Source of the DNA: Shewanella insulae | GTDB taxonomy: Bacteria; Pseudomonadota; Gammaproteobacteria; Enterobacterales; Shewanellaceae | Assembly: GCF_009831655.1 (NCBI RefSeq) | Contig: NZ_WRPA01000015.1 | Location: forward strand, 1 to 64,000 | Reading direction: 5' to 3' | Length of the DNA: 64,000 bases | Shown here: in pieces, positions 18,577 through 27,203 of the stretch | How positions within the stretch are numbered: position 1 is the first letter of the stretch | How the letters are laid out: each line of letters begins with the position of its first letter | The notes under the pieces: generated by a model | Told to the model about the DNA's origin: nothing | What the model saw: only the letters and a program-made list of their open reading frames with translations | The model's database searches: none | Program-made: the position numbers and the translations under genes

Positions 18577-18797
18577 GAAGAGCCTGGTGCAAAGATGACG
18601 CACCCCAAGACGGGAAACAGCGATTGCCACCAGAAGCTCTCCACCAAAAAACAGGTGACAATCGATGGGATTCAGCCCAGTCGACCGGTAAACAGATGAA
18701 ACCAAACATCTCTTTACCTCGGCGTTAATCTCCCTCATAAGCCGTCAAGGGAGTTTGGACTCCTCGGGCTTACTACCTAGTTAACGCTCCTCTTCTG
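18577..18797 (-). promoter_or_regulatory. lysine riboswitch (L-box) in the lysC leader
   Basis: Read on the minus strand, the conserved L-box elements occur in order: AGAGGAGCG at the 5' side, AGTAAGCC, GGGAG, GCCGAGGTAAAGAG, GGGCTGAATCCC and TTGTCACCTG. The closing P1 stem is GAAGAG (18790-18795 region) with CTCTTC (18577-18582). This matches the aptamer that binds L-lysine upstream of lysC in E. coli and Bacillus. Downstream, CGAAC-GTTCG forms a small hairpin before the GAGGTG ribosome binding site and no strong terminator is visible. Control of translation initiation, as in E. coli, is therefore more likely than attenuation. Short reading frames here are artefacts. Confidence 0.93.
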
Positions 18798-18906
18798 TAT
18801 CACTAACCTTAAGGTCAGGATGCAAGAAAACTATCAAACAACAGAATAAAAAGTCAACGATATTTTAGCTGGCCTTGCTGAAAGCCTTTCAACATCGGAC
18901 TCCGGC

Positions 18907-19341
18907 CTAACGACTGATGTCGGGTAACTCGTTGACCATACAGACCCTAGCGGAAAACTGACCCAGGGTGAGCTCGTCATACTCCACCAGACAAGGCACC
19001 AGTTGCAGCTCATCCTCTTCGACGAAATAGATGGCATTTTGGTTGAACACCTTGCCCAGCTCCACCGCTGTCACCTTATCGATAGAGATGGCCCAACTCT
19101 TCTCCATATGCGCCCGGTCGGCAGAGGCACCAATCAGGGCCCGATAGGGATACTGCAGTCGTTGAATGTGACGTTGAAGCTGTTTGTCGAGGAGACGGTT
19201 TTGCGAGGGAGAGAGGTGTTGGCCTTTAGGATTGTGAGCGGTAATAATTGCAAATGATAACGAAGGGGAGAAAGGTTGAGTAAGTAAGAACTGCGTTTGC
19301 TGATAGCATTGCCAAAAGTGTTCGCTTGCTGTGCTCATCAC
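18907..19341 (-). CDS. DUF3293-like hypothetical protein
   Basis: The 144-residue soluble protein contains SFAIITAHNPKGQHLSPSQN near residue 30-50 and RALIGASADRAHMEKSW near 85-100. These features resemble the DUF3293 family, whose function is not known. Two adjacent start codons (19341, 19338) are possible. It is divergent from arcA across a long intergenic region, with a CRP-like site 61 bases upstream of its start. I make no functional claim. Confidence 0.7.
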   Translation of the reverse strand: MMSTASEHFWQCYQQTQFLLTQPFSPSLSFAIITAHNPKGQHLSPSQNRLLDKQLQRHIQRLQYPYRALIGASADRAHMEKSWAISIDKVTAVELGKVFNQNAIYFVEEDELQLVPCLVEYDELTLGQFSARVCMVNELPDISR

Positions 19342-19916
19342 TAAAATATTCCTAAATTAGATTCAGCCGATTATAGCAAAATTTGCCAGGCTTCCTAGAG
19401 GTGTGAGACAGGTCACTTTATTAAAATTTATTAATACCATTAAAATCATAACGTTACAGATTCAAATGTGACTTACATCAAATCTCAAAGGAATTTTGTT
19501 AACATTTCATTTGTTAACAAATGACTAAAACGAGTACAATAAGTTCGTTGATTCACTTCCACTCATCTCACGATGAAATACTTTTTGTTACATCTTGTCG
19601 GCGATAAGGTCAGCAAAAGTTAGTCAATTTCCTGTATAAAATGTGAGCTTAGGCTGATTTAGCATTTAAACTTGAAAATATTAGATAGTTAACGGAACTA
19701 TTCCCAACTATTGTTAATCGAAGTGAATAACAGTTCGCGTGTTTTTTGAAAGAGATACGTATACTTTACTAATCATGAAGTGTGTTGCTGTACCGAATGG
19801 GGTTTGATAAAAGCACTACGTGAGTTCAGTAATTGTCGCGAAGACAGATAGGGCGCAGCAGCACCAACTAGCGCTCATGGTTAGAACAGTTTTAAACAAA
19901 TATTAGGTAAATAAAA
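19342..19916. other. AT-rich regulatory region upstream of arcA
   Basis: This 575-base stretch holds no convincing gene. It contains a CRP-like palindrome at 19402-19417 and a second half-conserved one at 19467-19482. A repeated TTGTTAACA pair lies at 19497-19505 and 19511-19519, and further GTTAAC/GTTAAT words lie near 19687 and 19712. The length and density of motifs suggest a complex arcA promoter. Confidence 0.55.
19402..19417. promoter_or_regulatory. CRP-like binding site
   Basis: TGTGAGACAGGTCACT matches the TGTGA-N6-TCACA consensus except for its last base. It lies 61 bases before the DUF3293-like start and about 500 before arcA, so the target gene is uncertain. Confidence 0.65.
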
Positions 19917-20636
19917 ATGCAAAACCCGCACATTCTGATCGTTGAAGATGAAGCCGTTACCCGGAACACGCTAAGAAGTATTTTCGAGGCTGAAGGATAT
20001 GTGGTAACTGAAGCCAATGATGGCGCAGAGATGCATAAAGCCATGCAGGAAAACAAGATCAATCTTGTGGTAATGGATATCAACCTACCAGGTAAGAATG
20101 GTCTGCTGCTTGCGCGTGAACTTCGTGAAATCAATAACATCGGCCTTATCTTCCTTACCGGCCGTGACAACGAAGTTGACAAGATCTTGGGTCTGGAAAT
20201 TGGTGCCGATGACTATATCACCAAGCCATTTAACCCGCGCGAACTGACTATCCGTGCACGTAACCTGCTGACTCGCGTCAACAGCACTGGTGGCGAAACC
20301 GAAGAGAAGAGTGCCGTAGAATTCTACCGCTTCAACGGTTGGAGCCTAGAGATCAACAGCCGTTCACTGGTGAGCCCACAGGGCGAGTCGTACAAGCTGC
20401 CTCGCAGTGAGTTCCGCGCCATGCTGCACTTCGTTGAGAATCCAGGCAAGATCCTGACCCGTGCCGACCTGCTAATGAAGATGACAGGCCGTGAGCTTAA
20501 GCCACACGACCGTACCGTGGACGTGACCATTCGTCGCATCCGTAAGCACTTCGAAAGCTTGCCAGATACGCCAGAGATCATCGCTACCATCCACGGCGAA
20601 GGCTATCGTTTCTGCGGTAACTTAGAAGAAGCATAA
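19917..20636 (+). CDS. arcA: ArcA, redox response regulator
   Basis: ArcA is the OmpR-family regulator that tunes respiratory and TCA genes to oxygen or redox state. The 239 residues have a receiver domain ([20 protein letters not shown]) with phosphoacceptor Asp54 ([12 protein letters not shown]), the conserved Thr (IFLTGRDNE) and Lys ([11 protein letters not shown]). A C-terminal winged helix follows (about 135-235: [46 protein letters not shown]). AGGT precedes the ATG. In Shewanella the cognate kinase function is split between ArcS and HptA; neither gene is in the window. It is monocistronic, ending in a strong terminator. Confidence 0.97.
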   Translation: MQNPHILIVEDEAVTRNTLRSIFEAEGYVVTEANDGAEMHKAMQENKINLVVMDINLPGKNGLLLARELREINNIGLIFLTGRDNEVDKILGLEIGADDYITKPFNPRELTIRARNLLTRVNSTGGETEEKSAVEFYRFNGWSLEINSRSLVSPQGESYKLPRSEFRAMLHFVENPGKILTRADLLMKMTGRELKPHDRTVDVTIRRIRKHFESLPDTPEIIATIHGEGYRFCGNLEEA

Positions 20637-20669
20637 ATCACATCCAGCTAGCGCAAATGTGATTCGATT

Positions 20670-20698
20670 AAAAAGCCAGTCTAACGACTGGCTTTTTT
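20670..20698 (+). terminator. Rho-independent terminator of arcA
   Basis: AAAAAGCCAGTC and GACTGGCTTTTTT form a perfect stem around TAAC, ending in a T-tract. The repeat cluster begins at the very next base. Confidence 0.95.
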
Positions 20699-21088
20699 GT
20701 ACATGGACTGTACTTATCCCCGGTGGCCAGGGCCTGAAATGTTCCAGACATTTCAAGGCATTTCCTCCTTCCATGGAGGTCAGAAGGCCATAGAGGGGAT
20801 TTGTGTCTGGAACACTTATGCCAAAGCCCAAGGATGGATAGCTTTGGTATTTGTACATGGATTTTCTCTGTTTATGGAGAGTTATCCCCGGTAGCCTGGG
20901 CCTGAAATGTTCCAGACATTTCAAGGCATTTCCTCCCTGACCCACAGGGAAGTGGGGAATGTCTAAAATCCTAGGGAAGGATTTAGACCTGGAGGTCAGA
21001 AGGCCATAGAGGGGATTTGTACATGGATTTTCTCTGTTTATGGAGAGTTATCCCCGTAGCCCATGGATGATAGACTTGGTATTTGCAC
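20699..21088 (+). repeat. three head-to-tail copies of a structured intergenic repeat element
   Basis: Copy I (about 20699-20847) begins GTACA-TGGAC-TGTAC, a hairpin. It continues with TTATCCCCGG, GGCCAGGG and a 51-base inner segment (20733-20783), then AGAGGGGATTTGTG, a GTGT-ACAC hairpin, and the stem CCAAAGC ... GCTTTGG. Copy II runs from about 20852 to 21017 and copy III, truncated, from about 21019 to 21088. Exact repeats tie them together: 38 bases at 20731-20768 and 20899-20936, 30 bases at 20775-20804 and 20991-21020, and 41 bases at 20850-20890 and 21016-21056. A further copy without the inner segment follows the fccA terminator. No gene or transposase is present. Confidence 0.88.
20960..20988. 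repeat. hairpin inside the second repeat copy
   Basis: GTCTAAAATCCT and AGGATTTAGAC pair with one bulged A around a short purine loop. It replaces the CCTCC-GGAGG hairpin found at the same place in copy I, so the two copies differ in this inner part. Confidence 0.7.
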
Positions 21089-21163
21089 CTACAGACTTAA
21101 TCACACTAACCTAATTAACATCATCACACTGCATTGCTTTGAATCGCCTGCCCGGCGAGGGAT

Positions 21164-21252
21164 GTGCAAACACAATTTTGGCACGCCGTACTTCCATCCT
21201 TGGAGGCTCCACGACGACGTCCTGTCGTCAAGGGCCAAAATCGTGTTTACAC
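21164..21252. repeat. 89-bp near-perfect palindromic element
   Basis: The 19-base ends (21164-21182 and 21234-21252) are inverted repeats with two differences, both allowing G-U pairs in one strand. Inside, ACGAC and GTCGT pair, CCTTG and CAAGG pair, and TGGAGGCTCCA is itself a near palindrome. The whole can fold into one long branched hairpin. It looks like a miniature inverted-repeat element or a structured RNA. It codes for nothing I can see. Confidence 0.75.
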
Positions 21253-21398
21253 TGGTATCTTCTATCTCTTCGATTTCGCTTCTTTTGATAGATGCAAAAA
21301 GGTTCTAAAACTAGGCTAACTAAGATTAGTTAGGTTTATTCGTACTTTAATAGAATTAATCCAAAACAGAACCATCTAACTTCAACACGCGCCCCCAA

Positions 21399-21440
21399 CA
21401 AAAAGCCCTGCTGCTTTCAATAAGCAACAGGGCTTTTTTT
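21399..21440 (-). terminator. Rho-independent terminator of the DPP IV gene, symmetrical
   Basis: AAAAGCCCTG-TGCTT and AAGCA-CAGGGCTTTTTTT form a long stem with one bulge and A/T tracts on both flanks. It lies 23 bases past the dipeptidyl-peptidase stop. Confidence 0.9.
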
Positions 21441-21462
21441 ACTAAGGCTTAGCGCCGATAGC

Positions 21463-23715
21463 TTAGTGCTTCAGCTGCTTGTCGAGGAAGTCGGCCAGTG
21501 AGCGATAGAGGTGAGTACGCACCTTCTCGCCGCGCATCGAATGCTTAGAACCGGGATAATCTATCATCTGGAACAGCTTGCCCTCGTCCTGCAGCGCCTT
21601 ATAGACGCGGGTGCTGTTCTCAAACAACACGTTGTCATCGGCCATGCCGTGGTACATGAGCAGGCCAGACTGATAACCCTTCACATACGGCAGTACACTA
21701 GAGGCCTCATAGCCTTCCGCATTGGTTGCAGGGTGTGACAGATAACGCTCGGTGTAGTGGGTGTCATACAAAGACCAGTCGGTCACAGGTGCGCCCGAGA
21801 TAGCCGCCTTGAAGTAATCCGGTGCCTTAAACAGGCTCATCAGCGCCATATAGCCACCATAGCTATGACCATAGATAGCGATATTCTTGCCATCGACATA
21901 GCTCAGGCTACGCAGGTAATCGACCCCCGCCTTCTGATCGTTCACCTCGGCCTCACCCAGATGCTTATAGATCACCTGCTCAAACTTGGTGCCACGATGG
22001 GCCGAGCCGCGGTTATCCAGCTGGAATACGATAAAGCCCTGTTGCAGCAGATACTGGGTAAAGTAGTCGTGCTCGCTCCAGCTGTTAACCACCAGCTGGG
22101 CATGGGGACCGCCGTAGACGCGTACCACCACAGGGTATTGCTTAGTGGCGTCAAACTGCGTCGGCTTAAACAGGCGATATTGCAGCGCCTGACCATCTTC
22201 CGCCTTTATCTGTCCGAACTCAGGGAGCTGCCACTGACCGAAATAGGGATAGAGAGGATGCTCCTTATCTACCTTGTTCTGCTCGACCCAGGCCAGGCGT
22301 TTGCCCTGCTCGTCATGAAGGCTTATCTGCGGCGGCTGCGCCAGGCTGTTGAAGTAGTCCAGGTAGATCGCCTGATTATCAGCAAATACCGGCTCGTGCA
22401 TGCCGCTACGCTTGCTCAACTGCTCTATCGTGCCACCCTTAAGTGGTACGCGGAACAGGTGCTGCTCGACCACACTTGCCTTGCGGCCGGTAAAGTAGAC
22501 CCAGCCCGCCTGCTCATCCACATGCACCAGCTCGTCCACCGCCCAGTCACCTCTGGTCAGCTGCTTGAGCTGTCGTCCTTGCTGGTCAAACAAATAGAGA
22601 TGATTAAACCCGTCACGCTCCGATGCCCACAACATCTGCGGCGACTTCTTGAGGAAATGCAGATCCTTATTCAGGTTCACCCAGGCATCACTCTCCTCGC
22701 GGATCATGGTCATGGGCCCATCTTGACTGCGTAGATCGACAATACGCAGATCTAAGGTTTTCTGATCCCGGCTCTGCCATTGAAACGACAACTGCAGGCT
22801 ATCGGGCAACCATTTCACCCTAGGCAGATAGATATCCTTCTCTTCCCCCAGGTCGACCCAGCGCACCTGTTTATCGGCCAGGGTCACGACCCCCAGGGCG
22901 ATGGCTACGTTGTTCTTGCCCGCATAAGGATAGCGCTGCTCGGTCAGCTTGATGCCATCGGCATAGATCTCGTTACGAGTCACCTGCTCGACACCCGACT
23001 CGTCGATACTGGTAAAGGCGATGGCCGACTCATCCGGCGCCCACCAATAGCCCGTCATCCTGTCCATCTCCTCCTGGGCGACAAACTCGGCCATGCCGTT
23101 CTTAATGGCGCCGCCACCGTCTGTGGTCATGGCAGTCAGCTTCTGGCTGCGCAGATCGAAGACATAGAGGTTCTGATCCCGCACGAAAGAGACATAATGG
23201 CCTTTAGGCGACAGCTTGGCGTCTGTGGTAAAGCCCTCCCCCACAGGCAGTGGCGTCACCTTGTTATCGCTCAGTGAGTAGTAATAGAGGGCGCCCGATG
23301 CCGGGATCAACAGCGCCTGACTGTCATCCGCCCAAAAATATTCCATGATCCCCTGACCATAGATGCGTTGACGCTCGCGCCGCGCCTTCTCCTCATCGGA
23401 CAGCTCGCCGCTCTTTAACTTATCGGCGTCCAACAACAGGCTCTGTTTACCGGTCGCCACCTCCATCTGCCAAAGATCGTAGAAGTGTTGATCTTCCGCT
23501 CGACCAGCCAGATAGGTCACACGCTTACCGTCGGGCGACAGCTTTAACCCCCTGGGGCTACTCCCCGCTAGTGCGGGAGAGGCATAGAGCCTCTCTATGG
23601 TGAGGGGCTCGTTGCCGCCAACTGGCTGTACAAGTTGGGGTTGTGACGCACTTACCGCGTGAGATAGAAACATAGGCACCGCCATCAAGGCTGAACTTAT
23701 CCATTTTTTAGTCAT
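21463..23715 (-). CDS. exported dipeptidyl-peptidase IV (S9B)
   Basis: DPP IV removes X-Pro or X-Ala dipeptides from peptide N-termini. ATG 23715 opens a signal peptide (MTKKWISSALMAVPMFLSHA); a longer reading to 23901 would run over the fbp promoter. The 750 residues hold an N-terminal beta-propeller (about 60-480), with EEMDRMTGYWW the conserved double-glutamate region that binds the substrate amino terminus. The C-terminal hydrolase has Ser618 (GHSYGGY), Asp693 (GMADDNV) and His725 (GSKHSMRG). It is probably periplasmic. It divides its promoter region with fbp, transcribed the other way, and is a single-gene unit. It fits the peptide-using lifestyle also suggested by the subtilase. Confidence 0.95.
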   Translation of the reverse strand: MTKKWISSALMAVPMFLSHAVSASQPQLVQPVGGNEPLTIERLYASPALAGSSPRGLKLSPDGKRVTYLAGRAEDQHFYDLWQMEVATGKQSLLLDADKLKSGELSDEEKARRERQRIYGQGIMEYFWADDSQALLIPASGALYYYSLSDNKVTPLPVGEGFTTDAKLSPKGHYVSFVRDQNLYVFDLRSQKLTAMTTDGGGAIKNGMAEFVAQEEMDRMTGYWWAPDESAIAFTSIDESGVEQVTRNEIYADGIKLTEQRYPYAGKNNVAIALGVVTLADKQVRWVDLGEEKDIYLPRVKWLPDSLQLSFQWQSRDQKTLDLRIVDLRSQDGPMTMIREESDAWVNLNKDLHFLKKSPQMLWASERDGFNHLYLFDQQGRQLKQLTRGDWAVDELVHVDEQAGWVYFTGRKASVVEQHLFRVPLKGGTIEQLSKRSGMHEPVFADNQAIYLDYFNSLAQPPQISLHDEQGKRLAWVEQNKVDKEHPLYPYFGQWQLPEFGQIKAEDGQALQYRLFKPTQFDATKQYPVVVRVYGGPHAQLVVNSWSEHDYFTQYLLQQGFIVFQLDNRGSAHRGTKFEQVIYKHLGEAEVNDQKAGVDYLRSLSYVDGKNIAIYGHSYGGYMALMSLFKAPDYFKAAISGAPVTDWSLYDTHYTERYLSHPATNAEGYEASSVLPYVKGYQSGLLMYHGMADDNVLFENSTRVYKALQDEGKLFQMIDYPGSKHSMRGEKVRTHLYRSLADFLDKQLKH

Positions 23716-23918
23716 TATTATGTCCGGATAGAAAACAGTTAGGTCAAATTGCAGGCTAGCATTGTGCCCTAAAGTGACACAAAACGAAAACCGCGATCCC
23801 AGCGGGCTAAATTGCCGCTGAAAAAATGATTCATCTGGGGTAGAATCGCCCGCATAACAAGATAAACAAGATCTGACCTCCAGTGCGAGCCTAGCTCCCA
23901 TTTGTCATAGGAAATAAC

Positions 23919-24908
23919 ATGCAAACTCTGGCACAACACCTTAGTTCTCAAGGAATTCAAGCCCCGCTGGCACAGCTGTTAACCACGCTGGCCGATACCT
24001 CTAAAGCCATCAGTCACGCTGTGCGTCACGGCGCCCTCGCCGGCGTACTGGGCGCCACCGAACAGGAAAACGTTCAGGGCGAAACCCAGAAGAAGCTCGA
24101 CGTGATCACCAATGACATGCTTAAAGAGGCGCTCACGGCCGACAGCACGGTACGAGGCCTGGCCTCAGAAGAGGAAGATCATATCGTCGAGGTGGGTCAG
24201 AGTGGCGACTTCCTGGTCTGTTTCGACCCACTGGACGGCTCATCAAACATCGACATCAACTCACTGGTCGGCACTATCTTCTCGGTACTGCCGGCCCCTC
24301 AGGGTGAACTCAGCGAGCAGAGCTTCCTGCAGCCGGGTCGTCAACAGGTCGCCGCAGGTTACGTGCTATATGGCCCCTCGACCATGCTGGCCCTCACCAC
24401 TGGCCAAGGGGTACAGCTGTTTACTCTCAATCCAGAGACCAACGAGTACCTGCTGACCAACGAAGCCATGTCCATCAGCAAGGACACAGCCGAATTTGCC
24501 ATCAATATGTCTAACCAGCGTTTCTGGGAAGCACCGATGCAGACCTATATCGCCGATCTGCTGCTTGGCAAGATAGGACCGCGCGAGAAGTCGTTCAACA
24601 TGCGCTGGATCGCCGCCATGGTAGGCGACGTGCACCGCGTATTGTCACGCGGCGGCCTGTTCACCTACCCGACCGACAACAAGAACCCTGAGAAGCCATA
24701 CAAGCTACGCCTGATGTACGAGGCTAACCCTATGTCTTTCCTGGTCGAGCAGGCGGGCGGCAAGGCCTCTACCGGCTATGAAACTATCATGGACATTCAG
24801 CCAAGCGAGATCCACCAGCGTGTAGCTGTGATCTTAGGCTCGGCCAACGAAGTCGATGCCTGCCTGGAATACCATGGTCAGGATTACAGCGAAGAGCCAA
24901 GCCTGTAA
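23919..24908 (+). CDS. fbp: class 1 fructose-1,6-bisphosphatase
   Basis: The enzyme dephosphorylates fructose 1,6-bisphosphate in gluconeogenesis, needed for growth on lactate and amino acids. The 329 residues carry class 1 signatures: [23 protein letters not shown], and the metal and substrate motif [13 protein letters not shown]. The C-terminal active-site region is [29 protein letters not shown] precedes the ATG. It is monocistronic and ends at a strong terminator. Confidence 0.97.
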   Translation: MQTLAQHLSSQGIQAPLAQLLTTLADTSKAISHAVRHGALAGVLGATEQENVQGETQKKLDVITNDMLKEALTADSTVRGLASEEEDHIVEVGQSGDFLVCFDPLDGSSNIDINSLVGTIFSVLPAPQGELSEQSFLQPGRQQVAAGYVLYGPSTMLALTTGQGVQLFTLNPETNEYLLTNEAMSISKDTAEFAINMSNQRFWEAPMQTYIADLLLGKIGPREKSFNMRWIAAMVGDVHRVLSRGGLFTYPTDNKNPEKPYKLRLMYEANPMSFLVEQAGGKASTGYETIMDIQPSEIHQRVAVILGSANEVDACLEYHGQDYSEEPSL

Positions 24909-24931
24909 GCTAGTCTGCTTCTTTAAAAAGT

Positions 24932-24959
24932 AAAAAAGTCGCCAGTTGGCGACTTTTTT
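24932..24959 (+). terminator. Rho-independent terminator of fbp, symmetrical
   Basis: AAAAAAGTCGCCA and TGGCGACTTTTTT pair around a short loop. It can also serve the convergent membrane protein gene. Confidence 0.92.
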
Positions 24960-24991
24960 ATTGCTTCATAGCACGCATGTTAAAAGCCAAT

Positions 24992-26020
24992 TCACGACTT
25001 TGACTCCAGCAGTTCCCTAAGTGGCGCCGGCAGTAATGCTCTCGATTTTTCGGTAATGGCTTTTTCATGTTTCTGCCAAAGCACACCGAGATAAACCACC
25101 CCGAGACCAATTAACGATAATGTAATCGGGAACAGCCAGTTATCCTTAAAGACGTCGTAAGCCAAGTAACTCAGATAGCCGCAACTGCCAAGGGCACCAA
25201 ATACCACGAACACTCTTCGAACTAATAGCGCGCCAACCCCAATCATCAACAGGTTAATGCAGAAATAGATGAACTTTGATAGTTCACTGTCAGAGTGCTG
25301 GAAAGTTAAGCCACACCAAAAGGCGATAACCCCAAAAATGTAGATCCAAAAGCCATAGTCAGCCTTATGGTGAGACCTAATATCGACCCAAAAGGCGAGC
25401 CCTATCATTAACAGGCCTAAATACATTGAGACTAAGGCTCTAAGCTCCCATGTTATATCATCACCCGAGATCACTACCGTCATGTCCATCGTCATATACC
25501 AGAGCGTGACCGCAATAGGCATGATTAAAAAGGGATATTTATATCGCCACGCGGTGATGACACCTACGACGAGTGTCCCCAGTTCCATGTATAACCAATG
25601 CCATTTTATGACTCTGTGATAATCCCTGTAGGCACTCTCGTCTGGCCATACACCTAACCATTGTTGCAGGCCATAAATCGCTAGCGGGGTGAGACAGACG
25701 ACAAAGGTGGCACAAATGCCAGCGGGAATGATGAGGCCTCTTGCCGAAAACCTGTTGGTCAGGGTCAAACCGACAGCCGCATAGAGCATCGAGATAAACA
25801 AAATGCCTGCACCGCCGAAGGACTCCCACCCTAAGTTCATGAAAAGCGTCATTGCGCCGATGGCGATAAGCCCACCCAAGTAATAGAGCACATGGGTAAA
25901 AGTAAATTTGGGGTTAGCACCAGGCTGAGCGGCTAAGAACTGATAGAGGGCTTCTGCTTGCTGAGCTGAAATAATATTTTCCCGCGCCGCAGCATCTAAC
26001 TGTTTCTTACTGACATCCAT
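24992..26020 (-). CDS. DUF2157-like multi-pass membrane protein
   Basis: The 342-residue protein starts with a short soluble helical part (LDAAARENIISAQQAEALYQFLAAQ), which resembles the N-terminus of DUF2157-type membrane proteins. Then come about nine hydrophobic segments and a basic C-terminus. AGGGAGC stands before the ATG. Two small membrane protein genes lie upstream on the same strand, with gaps of 65 and 109 bases. The function is unknown and the family assignment is from pattern only. Confidence 0.68.
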   Translation of the reverse strand: MDVSKKQLDAAARENIISAQQAEALYQFLAAQPGANPKFTFTHVLYYLGGLIAIGAMTLFMNLGWESFGGAGILFISMLYAAVGLTLTNRFSARGLIIPAGICATFVVCLTPLAIYGLQQWLGVWPDESAYRDYHRVIKWHWLYMELGTLVVGVITAWRYKYPFLIMPIAVTLWYMTMDMTVVISGDDITWELRALVSMYLGLLMIGLAFWVDIRSHHKADYGFWIYIFGVIAFWCGLTFQHSDSELSKFIYFCINLLMIGVGALLVRRVFVVFGALGSCGYLSYLAYDVFKDNWLFPITLSLIGLGVVYLGVLWQKHEKAITEKSRALLPAPLRELLESKS

Positions 26021-26085
26021 GTTTGCTCCCTGTCATTAATTTGTAACTAGCATAGTGACAACAGTGGTATTGCGATAGTCACTTG

Positions 26086-26430
26086 TTAGCAGCGGCTTTC
26101 TCGATTGAGCCTATCCACAATAGCGCGCAATTTTGTCATTTTAAGCTCGGTAAGCAGCACGACGACAAACAGCCACAAGGCTCCGGCAATAAAAACGGCA
26201 TTAATTAAGCTGCCACTCTGGTGTTGATATCCATAAAGCCCGAGCACCAGAACCAAAAAAGCGGATAACGACATACCCCAATCGTTGCTGCCAAGCTTAT
26301 ACTCGTCCTTCGCAATATCCTTGGTAACCGTGACAGGATTAGCGAGACCATCTAGCTTCACTATGACTTTGCTATCCTTCTGCAGAACGTTAAACCCTTC
26401 ACTCTCTAGTACTTCAACAACGCTTTGCAT
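26086..26430 (-). CDS. small two-TM protein, unknown function
   Basis: The 114-residue protein has a soluble N-terminal half that looks like an alpha/beta unit (SVVEVLESEGFNVLQKDSKV ... VTVTKDIAKDEYKLGSNDWG). Two hydrophobic segments follow, then a basic tail (KLRAIVDRLNRESRC). The N-terminal half could be a small binding domain. I do not recognise the family. It is probably co-oriented in a loose cluster with the neighbouring membrane protein genes. Confidence 0.6.
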   Translation of the reverse strand: MQSVVEVLESEGFNVLQKDSKVIVKLDGLANPVTVTKDIAKDEYKLGSNDWGMSLSAFLVLVLGLYGYQHQSGSLINAVFIAGALWLFVVVLLTELKMTKLRAIVDRLNRESRC

Positions 26431-26539
26431 AATTTAAGGTCTCCATTCCTTATCGTTTCTCAATACCTAAATAGATACAGTCAATGCATAAAAGCTATCG
26501 AAAGACAGCACTCACCTCTTTCGCAGCCTAGACTCTTTA

Positions 26540-26749
26540 TTAGCTGATTTTTCCTAAAGCGCTGCGCCTAAACCAGTAGAAACAATATATCCAGCCAACC
26601 GGCGGCATAAAAACATTTAGGATGCACGTATAAAAAACAACCAAAGAAAGATTGTTAGAAATACCTTTTGCATATCTAATTGTCAGATAAATAACGATAA
26701 GAGCAAGAACCAAATACACTTGCCCCCAGAGAGTTGCGTTTATGTTCAT
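26540..26749 (-). CDS. small membrane protein, unknown function
   Basis: The 69-residue protein has two hydrophobic segments (VYLVLALIVIYLTIRYA and LSLVVFYTCILNVFMPPVGW) and a basic end (WFRRSALGKIS). TGGAG stands ten bases before the ATG. Base composition is AT-richer than the surrounding core genes. It is short and unrecognised, so coding status is likely but not certain. Confidence 0.5.
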   Translation of the reverse strand: MNINATLWGQVYLVLALIVIYLTIRYAKGISNNLSLVVFYTCILNVFMPPVGWIYCFYWFRRSALGKIS

Positions 26750-27003
26750 TGTTTTTAAAACTCCATTTTTAAACGATTAAACAGATTATCACCCATACTA
26801 GAAGTCTACTAATCTCGCCACTATTACAGAGTCTATATAGGCTAACGATTCAAATAACGCGTTTAGTCAAAATTACCGACTCATAAAGGTATATACAATT
26901 CATAACGTTAGCACCGGGCTAAACTTTATTCAGCAGTAGCAAAAAGTTAACAGTTCTTAATCTCTCAAACAATTTAAAAAGTAATCGTTAGAAAAACACC
27001 AAA
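26750..27003. other. AT-rich intergenic stretch, nothing recognised
   Basis: No gene is visible between the small membrane protein and the repeat copy that follows the fccA terminator. The promoter of the small membrane protein gene probably lies at the left end. Confidence 0.5.
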
Positions 27004-27095
27004 ACTTACCATCCCTGGGTTTTGGCATAAGTGTTCCAGACACAAATCCCCTCTTTGGCCTTCCCTGGCCCCCGGGGATAAGTATATCCCTATAC
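27004..27095 (-). repeat. short copy of the terminator-associated repeat element
   Basis: Read on the minus strand it begins at the T-tract of the fccA terminator with GTATA-GGGA-TATAC and continues TTATCCCCGG, GGCCAGGG, AAGGCC, AGAGGGGATTTGTG, TCTGGAACAC, TTATGCCAAA. The final stem CCAAAAC ... GTTTTGG has a 13-base loop and ends near 26996. It matches copy I after arcA almost along its length but lacks the 51-base inner segment. Confidence 0.88.
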
Positions 27096-27127
27096 AAAAA
27101 AGCCACGGCGGCTGCCGTGGCTTTTTA
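27095..27127 (-). terminator. Rho-independent terminator of fccA
   Basis: On the minus strand AAAAAGCCACGGCAGC and GCCGTGGCTTTTTT form a GC-rich stem ending in a T-tract. The repeat element starts at the end of that tract. Confidence 0.93.
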
Positions 27128-27203
27128 GCGGTGGCTTCCTAGCCACCTTTGGGATGTTGCTAAACTATGTTAGTAACCTATGAGTTAGGTTAATTAAGAA
27201 GAT

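Noticed and set aside
18496-18738. 80-residue open frame in the lysC leader
   Set aside because: It lies within the lysine riboswitch and its linker. The conserved RNA elements explain the sequence.
20699-21252. insertion sequence or integron cassette array
   Set aside because: No transposase, integrase, attC-type core or target-site duplication is visible, so I describe it only as a structured repeat.
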